Shown piece by piece: positions 14,283 through 19,541 of a DNA stretch of 19,541 nucleotides. The notes under the pieces were generated by a model. That model was given only the letters and a program-made list of their open reading frames with translations. It made no database searches and was not told the DNA's origin. The stretch spans positions 1 through 19,541 of the forward strand of contig CBFIBS010000027.1 of NCBI GenBank assembly GCA_965660945.1. The letters are read 5' to 3'. This stretch comes from UBA7985 sp002711265. GTDB taxonomy: Bacteria > Pseudomonadota > Alphaproteobacteria > UBA7985. The position numbers and the translations under genes were made by a program. Numbering within the stretch: the stretch's first letter is position 1; each line of letters opens with the position of its first letter.

Positions 14283-14612
14283 CTAATGCGCCAGAACTTC
14301 GCGAAGCTGGTACAAGCCGGGCTTGGGTTCGTTGAAATACTCAAGAATCCCGGGATGCTCGATCGGCTTGTCGCTGTCATCGATCACCAGGTTCTGTTCA
14401 GAGACGTAGGCTTCGTAGCTGCCCGTGTCGTTCTGTGCGAGCAGGTGATAGAAGGGCTGGTCCTTGGCAGGCCGGATTTCCTGCGGGATCGACTGGTACC
14501 ATTCCTCGGTATTGGCGTACTGGGGGTCAACGTCGTAGATGACCCCGCGAAAGCCGAAGAGGCGGTGGGAGACGACCTGCCCGATATTGAACTTGGCGCT
14601 GTATTCACTCAT
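14283..14612 (-). CDS. hspQ: Heat shock protein HspQ
   Basis: HspQ is a small hemimethylated-DNA-binding (YccV) family protein, reported in enterobacteria as a Lon substrate-specificity enhancer that also affects DnaA stability. The 109 residues include the family blocks KFNIGQVVSHRLFGFRGVIYDVDP, EEWYQSIP, QPFYHLLAQND and YEAYVSEQNL. An AGGTC before the ATG is a usable ribosome site. It lies 66 bp downstream of pckA on the same strand. I could not identify a heat-shock promoter in that gap. Confidence 0.93.
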   Translation of the reverse strand: MSEYSAKFNIGQVVSHRLFGFRGVIYDVDPQYANTEEWYQSIPQEIRPAKDQPFYHLLAQNDTGSYEAYVSEQNLVIDDSDKPIEHPGILEYFNEPKPGLYQLREVLAH

Positions 14613-14678
14613 GCCCTGACCTAAGCAGGACTTGGGCCAAACACAACCGGAATAAGGCCTTCGCCGTAACGCTCTGGA

Positions 14679-16289
14679 TCAGACTCGGGGGCGAATCCCA
14701 GATTCCACGACAGACTGTGGCACAGTGTCCACAAACCGTTCGAAGTTGCTGGCGAAGCGCTGTGCAAGATCGTCGGCTGTATCCTCATATTCGGACAGTT
14801 TTTGCCACGTCGAAGATGGCGTCAGCAGATCCGCAGGCACCGACGGACAGGCTTCGGGTACCATCAGGCCGAAGTAGGGGTCCTTGCGGAATTCGATTTC
14901 CTTGAAGGCCCCGCTGAGGATTGCGCTGATCATCGCCCGGGTGGCCTCCAGCGGGATCCGGCGACCTGTACCGAACTTGCCGCCGGTCCAGCCGGTGTTC
15001 ACTAACCAGCACTCCGCCCCCGTGGCTTCGACCTTCTCACGCAGCAGGTCCGCGTACTCACTGGGGTGGCGTGGCATGAATGGCGCGCCAAAGCAGGTCG
15101 AGAACGTCGCCTGCGGTTCATTGCCCATACCCCGCTCGGTGCCAGCAACCTTGGCCGTGTAGCCCGAGAGGAAGTGGTACATCGCCTGATCGGTCGACAG
15201 CCGGGCGAGGGGGGGCATCACGCCGTAAGCGTCTGCCGTCAGCATGATCACCGCGCGTGGGTTTCGCCCCTGTCCGGTTTTGACGTGCCCCGGGATGAAG
15301 TCGATGGGGTAGGAGGAGCGCGTGTTTTCAGTCAGGCTGACATCGGTGAAATCCGGCTCGCTAGTCATTGGATCCAGCACGACGTTTTCGAGAAGCGCGC
15401 CGAAGCGGTTGCTGGCGGCGTAAATCTGCGGTTCAGCCTTGGCGGTCAGGTTGATGGCTTTGGCATAGCACCCGCCTTCGAAGTTGAAGATCCCATTCGG
15501 GCCCCAGCCGTGCTCGTCATCGCCGATCAGGCCGCGCTCCGGGTCAGCCGAAAGCGTGGTCTTTCCTGTTCCCGAAAGGCCGAAGAACAGCGCGACATCC
15601 CCCGCCGGACCAACGTTTGCTGAGCAGTGCATGGGCAGGTCGCCGGTTTCCGGCAACAGGAAATTCAGCACGCCGAAAATCGATTTCTTGATTTCACCCG
15701 CGTACTGCGTGCCGCCGATCAGCACGGTTCGCTTGGTGAAGTTGACGACGATGAAGGTGCCCGACGCGGTGCCGTGCGCCGATGGGTCTGCGGTCACGTG
15801 GGGCAGGTCGATAACGGTCCAGTCGGCGACGAAGCGCTCGCGGGTCTCGGGCGAGGGGCGCAGGAACATGTTTTGCGCGAACAGATTGTGCCAGGCGTAG
15901 GCCGTCACCACCCGCACGCCGATCTGCAGGCCTTCGTCGGCCCCGGCTGTCAGATCCTGAACGAACAGGCGCTGGCCTGCGGCGCCGGCTTCCATCAGGG
16001 CTTCAAGTCTGTCGTAGTGCTCGGGCGACATCGCCTGATTAACCGCGCCCCAGTCGACCTTACTTTCGGTCAGGGCGTCACGGACGGTAAATTTGTCTTT
16101 TGGAGACCGGCCGGTGAATTCACCGGTGCGGGCCACCAGCGCGCCTTGTGCGCTGAGCTCACCCTCGTCGAGGCGCAGTGACCAGGCGACGAGGTCGGCC
16201 CGGCTCAGGTTCCAGTGCACCTCGCGCGCTTGCGCGGCGAACGACAGGGTTTCAGCGGACGGGGGAACAGGGGCGCCCAGATGGGTCAT
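14679..16289 (-). CDS. pckA: Phosphoenolpyruvate carboxykinase (ATP)
   Basis: Catalyses oxaloacetate + ATP to phosphoenolpyruvate + CO2 + ADP, the entry step of gluconeogenesis. The start at 16289 gives 536 residues, the normal length for ATP-type enzymes. GGAGG seven bases upstream confirms it over an upstream in-frame ATG at 16400. Visible motifs are TGRSPKDKF (59-67), the P-loop GLSGTGKTT (237-245) and the kinase-2 segment DDEHGW (257-262), with RSSYPIDF beyond. The long leader region (to about 16700) contains a perfect palindrome and other dyads. In many relatives chvI/chvG lies divergently beside pckA; here that place is non-coding. Confidence 0.97.
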   Translation of the reverse strand: MTHLGAPVPPSAETLSFAAQAREVHWNLSRADLVAWSLRLDEGELSAQGALVARTGEFTGRSPKDKFTVRDALTESKVDWGAVNQAMSPEHYDRLEALMEAGAAGQRLFVQDLTAGADEGLQIGVRVVTAYAWHNLFAQNMFLRPSPETRERFVADWTVIDLPHVTADPSAHGTASGTFIVVNFTKRTVLIGGTQYAGEIKKSIFGVLNFLLPETGDLPMHCSANVGPAGDVALFFGLSGTGKTTLSADPERGLIGDDEHGWGPNGIFNFEGGCYAKAINLTAKAEPQIYAASNRFGALLENVVLDPMTSEPDFTDVSLTENTRSSYPIDFIPGHVKTGQGRNPRAVIMLTADAYGVMPPLARLSTDQAMYHFLSGYTAKVAGTERGMGNEPQATFSTCFGAPFMPRHPSEYADLLREKVEATGAECWLVNTGWTGGKFGTGRRIPLEATRAMISAILSGAFKEIEFRKDPYFGLMVPEACPSVPADLLTPSSTWQKLSEYEDTADDLAQRFASNFERFVDTVPQSVVESGIRPRV

Positions 16290-16497
16290 GCTTAAGCCTC
16301 CAAAGACGACCGGCCGGGTGTCGGGCGGGTCGTGCCGATACGGCGCGGTGGAACACGCAGGCGGTTGGGTTACGAACAGCCGCGCGGTTGGACCCTGCAC
16401 GGCCCGTCACCCTGTGCGTGAAAACGTGAACGGCTCAACGCCAGCCCGCTTCACGCCTGTGGGAGGCTGGGTTGAATGGGCCTGTTTTTGGGCTGAA

Positions 16498-16513
16498 TGA
16501 AACGCGCGTTTCA
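16498..16513. promoter_or_regulatory. 16-bp perfect palindrome upstream of pckA (LacI-type operator candidate)
   Basis: TGAAACGCGCGTTTCA is a perfect palindrome, 208 bp upstream of the pckA start. TGAAAC/GTTTCA half-sites with a central CG are typical of LacI/GalR-family operators. In Sinorhizobium a LacI-type regulator, PckR, controls pckA. On the minus strand TTGAAA overlapping it could be a -35 box, but I see no good -10. Confidence 0.5.
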
Positions 16514-16588
16514 AAACCATGCGGAGCCCGCCCAGTCTGCATTACACCCTGGAGGGGGTGAGGGCGGAGGCAGCCGCGAAACCAAGCG

Positions 16589-16613
16589 CGGACCTATGTC
16601 GACCCGAGGTCCG
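16589..16613. promoter_or_regulatory. Inverted repeat in the pckA-fabH intergenic region
   Basis: CGGACCT (16589-16595) and AGGTCCG (16607-16613) are perfect 7-bp arms 11 bases apart. A smaller dyad ACAGA/TCTGT (arms 9 bases apart) follows at about 16619-16637. These may be operators or the stem of a leader. No protein gene is credible in 16290-16880. Confidence 0.35.
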
Positions 16614-16698
16614 TTTAACAGACTCCGGTAATCTGTCATGTTGTGAACAAACAACGAACTTAGGGAATGGGGCAATTTTGGCGAATCGGGGCGAAATT

Positions 16699-16728
16699 TT
16701 GTCTGGAGTCGCGACTCCGGTCTAAGAT
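16699..16728 (+). promoter_or_regulatory. Candidate promoter with a palindromic, GANTC-containing spacer
   Basis: TTGTCT (16699-16704) and TAAGAT (16723-16728) lie 18 bases apart. The spacer contains the perfect palindrome GGAGTCGCGACTCC (16705-16718), which carries two GANTC sites. A palindrome or methylated GANTC between -35 and -10 is known from MerR-type and from GcrA/CcrM-controlled promoters respectively. It points at the predicted small RNA. Confidence 0.45.
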
Positions 16729-16734
16729 ATGAAA

Positions 16735-16853
16735 AACACGCTTTTCAATAGGTTGTCTTTCAGAAATCGGCGTTTCATAACCGAGTCCTTTGGCACGATC
16801 AGGCCGCCAGTAAAGGCCCCCTTAAGGGGTTTTTTACTGGCGGTATTTTTTTT
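16735..16853 (+). ncRNA. Predicted small RNA between pckA and fabH
   Basis: A promoter-like pair ends at 16728 and an intrinsic terminator ends at 16853. Both point along + where no protein gene is credible. The implied transcript is about 120 nt and AT-richer than its surroundings. It could form a stem TCGG (16767-16770)/CCGA (16781-16784) followed by the terminator hairpin. An ATG at 16729 opens a long frame, but it has no ribosome site and runs through the terminator into antisense of fabH, so I do not call it. No known RNA family is recognised. Confidence 0.4.
16804..16853 (+). terminator. Strong plus-strand intrinsic terminator
   Basis: CCGCCAGTAAA (16804-16814) pairs perfectly with TTTACTGGCGG (16833-16843), and TA plus eight T (16846-16853) follow. 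Nested inside is a second hairpin CCCC-TTAA-GGGG (16818-16829) with its own T6 run. On the minus strand no T tract follows the stem, so it is not a standard terminator for fabH, whose stop lies 28 bp away. Confidence 0.88.
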
Positions 16854-16881
16854 GTCTTCGTTTTGGAAAACAGTGCGCGCC

Positions 16882-17862
16882 CTACCAGCGCAGCAGCGTC
16901 GCGCCCCAAGCCAGACCGCCGCCCAGTCCCGCCATTACCATCAGATCCCCGCGCTCCAATTCGCCGCTCTGCTCCAGCTCGTGCAGGGCCAGCGGTACCG
17001 AGGCCGCAGACGTGTTGGCATGGGAGGCAACGGTAGAGATGAAACGCTCCGGCGGCGCACCGATGCGTGCGGCTACGGCGGCAAGAATGCGCTGGTTGGC
17101 CTGGTGCGGGACGTACCACTTCACGTCATCAGGCGTGAACCCGTGGGCGTCGAGCAACTGGAGCACGGCGCCGGACATCTTTTCAACGGCGTGGCGGAAG
17201 ACTTCTTTGCCCGCCATGTAGAGGTGGCCGACGCTCTGCGTGCTGCTCGGCCCACCGGTGGTATGCAGGATATCGATCAGGTTGCCGTCGGCGTTCATCT
17301 GCAGGTCAATCAGGCCGCGCGGGTTCGCGCCGGTCAGGGCGTCTAGGCTGTCATCCCGCTCCATGATCACTGCGCCGGCACCGTCACCGAACAGCACGCA
17401 GGTGGTGCGGTCCTCCCAGTTCAGAATGCGGGTCATGGTCTCCGAGCCGATGACGATCGCACGCCGCATGCGTCCGGTCTGCAGCAAGCCGTCGGCCACG
17501 CCGACGGCGTAGATGAAGCCGGCGCATACGGCCTGCAGGTCGAAGGCGAGGGTGCCCGCAGGAACCCCCAGCTCGCGCTGCACCATGGTTGCAACGGCAG
17601 GGAAGGTCAGGTCGGGCGTGGTGGTCGCAACGATGATGCCGTCGATATCGGCCGCCGCGAGCCCGGCACTGTCTAGTGCCGAACGAGCCGCAGCGATGGC
17701 GAGGCTCGATGTTGTCTCATCCTCGGCAGCGATATAGCGCTGCCCAATGCCGGTGCGGGACTTGATCCACTCGTCGCTGGTTTCCAGCGCAGCCGGGAGG
17801 TCATCGTTGGGAACCGCCCCTGCAGGTAAGGCGCTGCCGACGGCGCGAATGACAACAGACAT
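16882..17862 (-). CDS. fabH: 3-oxoacyl-ACP synthase III
   Basis: KAS III condenses acetyl-CoA (or another short acyl-CoA) with malonyl-ACP to start fatty acid synthesis. From the ATG at 17862 it has 326 residues. AAGGAG eight bases upstream favours this over a GTG two codons earlier. The triad is complete: Cys113 in AVCAGFIYA, His253 in YVPHQANQR and Asn283 in HANTSAAS (HGNTSAAS is more usual). RTTCVLFGDGAGA and the C-terminal GLGGGLAWGATLLRW are typical. It stands alone: no plsX, acpP or ihfA is adjacent, unlike the common plsX-fabH order. It could be the housekeeping enzyme or a second copy. Confidence 0.9.
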   Translation of the reverse strand: MSVVIRAVGSALPAGAVPNDDLPAALETSDEWIKSRTGIGQRYIAAEDETTSSLAIAAARSALDSAGLAAADIDGIIVATTTPDLTFPAVATMVQRELGVPAGTLAFDLQAVCAGFIYAVGVADGLLQTGRMRRAIVIGSETMTRILNWEDRTTCVLFGDGAGAVIMERDDSLDALTGANPRGLIDLQMNADGNLIDILHTTGGPSSTQSVGHLYMAGKEVFRHAVEKMSGAVLQLLDAHGFTPDDVKWYVPHQANQRILAAVAARIGAPPERFISTVASHANTSAASVPLALHELEQSGELERGDLMVMAGLGGGLAWGATLLRW

Positions 17863-17891
17863 GGGCACAGCTCCTTAAGGCGTTACCGTAG

Positions 17892-17922
17892 CTTATACAA
17901 ATTTGCGGACCATAGCCGTGAA
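17892..17922 (-). promoter_or_regulatory. Weak candidate promoter of fabH
   Basis: On the minus strand TATAAG (17892-17897) is a good -10 box 30 bp before the fabH ATG. The best -35, TTCACG (17917-17922), is 19 bases upstream of it and only a partial match. Confidence 0.3.
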
Positions 17923-18033
17923 AATGCGATGGAACAGGGATAATCCACTCACAGGCCTGGAACCCGCCTCCATCAGCGTGTTTTTTTCGGGACCGAGGGG
18001 ATGAATCAGACACGGTTCGACGTACATCGTTCC

Positions 18034-18047
18034 TTAGTATTCACTAA
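18034..18047. promoter_or_regulatory. Inverted repeat before the efflux adaptor gene (operator candidate)
   Basis: TTAGT-ATTC-ACTAA is a perfect dyad, 23 bp before the adaptor ATG and close to where its promoter should lie. Short AT-rich dyads like this are typical operators for TetR-family repressors of RND pumps. No regulator gene is in the window. Confidence 0.4.
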
Positions 18048-18070
18048 TGCACTGCCGTGCTGGAGCCCCC

Positions 18071-19541
18071 ATGCGATCGACCTTTCGTGCCATTGCCGGT
18101 TTCACCATGTTGTTGGGCGTTACCGTGGCCATTGCGGCCGTAGGCGCTTTCCTAATTTCCTCCCGATTTGAGAGCAACCAGGCTGCCGGTGGGCGCGGGG
18201 GTGGCTTTTTCGGGTCTCAGGAGCCGACTTACACGGTGGATTTGCAGGTTTTTGAGGCTCAGGACTTTACCCCGATGATCACCGGCTTTGGCTCCATCTC
18301 CGCCGGTCGGACGGCAGATTTGCGCCCGCTGGTAAGCGGCTTGCTGGCGTCGAGCGCGCCAGCGCTGGTCGAGGGGGCCTTCATCCGTGAGGGAGAGACC
18401 CTGTTCAGCGTCGATGCCTTCGAATTTGACCTCGCCGTCAAGGATGCCGAAATTGCGCTCAGCGACGCCCGAGTCCGCCTTGAGACCGCGCGCGCTGATC
18501 TCGCCGTCGAAATTGCTGCTCTGTCGTTGGCCGAAGACCAGCTGGCGCTGAGCGAAGAAGACCTCGAGCGCCAGCGGCAGTTGTTGCAACAGGAAGTGGT
18601 TTCCGCCGCTGCGGTCGACAACGCCCAGAACGCCACGCTGGCAGCGCGTGCGAGCGTCGATGCGCGCCGGGCCGGTGTCGCCCGCTCAGAGGCCGCAGTC
18701 CCCACTGCCGAGCTGGCGGTTGAGCGGGCCAGCCTGACCCTCGAGCGCGCCCTGCGGAACCTCGAAAACACCACCCTGACAGCCCCGTTCGACGGCCTTG
18801 CGCAGAACGTCTCCTTTGCGCTGGGCCGGCAGGTTGGCAGCAACGATATCCTTGCGCGGCTCGTAGATCTTTCGCAGCTTGAACTGCGTTTCCAGCTCTC
18901 CGATGAGCAGCTGGGCGGTCTGATCGGCGCAGGTGGCAACCGCGACGCTCTGCGCGGGCTGCCGCTGACCCTGTCGTGGGACGTGGGCAGCCAGATCCTG
19001 ACCTACGAGGCCGAGATCGACCGCACCGCCGTCGCCATCACCGAGAACCAGGGCGGGATCGATATCTTTGCCCGGCTCAAGGACATCAATCCGGGCAACG
19101 TACCGCCAGTGGGTGCGTTTATGGCCTACAGCTTCCCGGAGCCCACGGTGAAGGGCGCCTTTGTCGTGCCGGCCGAGGCCGTCAGCCCGGCGGGTGAGAT
19201 GTTCGCCGTCGATGACAACAACCGCATTACCGTGTTCCGGGTCGAGGTCCTGCGCCGGGTGGGCGACGTTACCCTGGTCGCTGGTGAGGCCGTTCGACCC
19301 GGTGATGCTTTCGTGGCCCGTCGGTTCATCCAGCTGGGCGAGGGCACCAAGGTCAATCCAAACCGTCCTGAAGTCCCCGAACAGGTTGCCGAAGCCCCTG
19401 CGCCGACCGGCGGTATCCCGGAAACCGGGCCGGTCGAGCTGGACGCGACCCAGCAGGACTGCATGCGGAGCCTGATCGCCGGGGCCGACGGCCTGCCTGA
19501 CCGGGCGCGCGAGCGGATCACCGCCGCGATCGATGGTGGCA
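18071..19541 (+). CDS. RND efflux periplasmic adaptor subunit (HlyD/MFP family), 3' partial
   Basis: Periplasmic adaptor that would join an inner-membrane RND transporter to an outer-membrane channel. The frame is open from the ATG at 18071 (GGAG five bases upstream) to the window end, giving 490 codons and no stop. Residues 10-30 are a membrane anchor, followed by a Gly-rich linker. A first lipoyl half lies around 80-121 and a long alpha-helical coiled-coil hairpin at about 122-232. The second lipoyl half begins TLTAPFDGLAQNV (from 235), then beta-barrel and membrane-proximal domains follow. After VNPNRPEVPEQ, a Pro-rich linker leads to an acidic helical extension (DCMRSLIAGADGLPDRARERI) that continues past the window. 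The transporter gene should lie downstream. Substrate is unknown. Confidence 0.9.
   Translation, partial: MRSTFRAIAGFTMLLGVTVAIAAVGAFLISSRFESNQAAGGRGGGFFGSQEPTYTVDLQVFEAQDFTPMITGFGSISAGRTADLRPLVSGLLASSAPALVEGAFIREGETLFSVDAFEFDLAVKDAEIALSDARVRLETARADLAVEIAALSLAEDQLALSEEDLERQRQLLQQEVVSAAAVDNAQNATLAARASVDARRAGVARSEAAVPTAELAVERASLTLERALRNLENTTLTAPFDGLAQNVSFALGRQVGSNDILARLVDLSQLELRFQLSDEQLGGLIGAGGNRDALRGLPLTLSWDVGSQILTYEAEIDRTAVAITENQGGIDIFARLKDINPGNVPPVGAFMAYSFPEPTVKGAFVVPAEAVSPAGEMFAVDDNNRITVFRVEVLRRVGDVTLVAGEAVRPGDAFVARRFIQLGEGTKVNPNRPEVPEQVAEAPAPTGGIPETGPVELDATQQDCMRSLIAGADGLPDRARERITAAIDGG

Noticed and set aside
16290..16400. 37-residue N-terminal extension of PckA to the ATG at 16400
   Set aside because: The ATG at 16289 has GGAGG at ideal spacing and gives the family's normal length.
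16519..16725. 68-codon plus-strand frame between pckA and fabH
   Set aside because: No ribosome site, biased composition, and it runs over palindromes and the predicted promoter; more likely non-coding regulatory DNA.
16729..17346. 205-codon plus-strand frame starting MKNTLF next to the predicted promoter
   Set aside because: No ribosome site, passes straight through a strong terminator and continues antisense to fabH. A leaderless short peptide is not excluded but not supported.
17801..18013. 70-codon minus-strand frame over the fabH 5' end and leader
   Set aside because: Out of frame with fabH, overlaps its start and has no homology; spurious.

Overview
The window is a GC-rich (roughly 60-65% by eye) chromosomal segment of an alphaproteobacterium. 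The assignment rests on gene content and order: a 101-aa NDUFS4-type accessory subunit of complex I, a short Hda-type DnaA regulator directly behind a DUF2066 gene, HspQ, an alphaproteobacterial-type holC, an ATP-type pckA, and a ligase-associated (Lhr-core) DEXH helicase. The sequence alone does not support a genus. No insertion sequence, CRISPR array or prophage is visible.

Left part (1-6523, all + strand): an unrecognised coiled-coil ORF without a convincing start is followed by a tightly packed run. This run is agmatinase speB, a class I glutamine amidotransferase, a heme-dependent oxidative N-demethylase (DUF3445), the large DEXH helicase, and DNA polymerase III chi (holC). The amidotransferase/demethylase pair and the demethylase/helicase pair overlap at stop and start codons, so these genes are probably one transcript. 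The first three suggest a small nitrogen-salvage module acting on guanidino or methylated amine compounds. The helicase and holC belong to DNA repair and replication.

Middle (6524-12412): a minus-strand YheS-like ABC-F ATPase is divergent from ndk. A strong bidirectional terminator (9341-9379) separates ndk from a convergent small membrane-protein gene. A consensus-like -35 box precedes the DUF2066-hda pair. Behind hda, on the minus strand, lies a short relic that reads like the C-terminus of an S24/LexA-type peptidase, then the NDUFS4-like gene.

Right part (12485-17862, all annotated genes on the minus strand): tRNA-Pro(TGG) with its own clear promoter, then (in order of increasing coordinate) an alpha/beta hydrolase translationally coupled to an NADPH-dependent FMN reductase, hspQ, pckA and fabH. 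Between pckA and fabH is about 590 bp without a protein gene, and it is the most interesting stretch here. It holds a perfect 16-bp palindrome upstream of pckA, several further dyads, five GANTC (CcrM-type) sites within 167 bp, and a plus-strand promoter-like pair with a 14-bp palindrome in its spacer. About 75 bp after the -10 box a strong plus-strand intrinsic terminator begins. Together these predict an undescribed small RNA of about 120 nt. At the far right, divergent from fabH and behind an operator-like inverted repeat, an RND efflux periplasmic adaptor gene runs off the end of the window.
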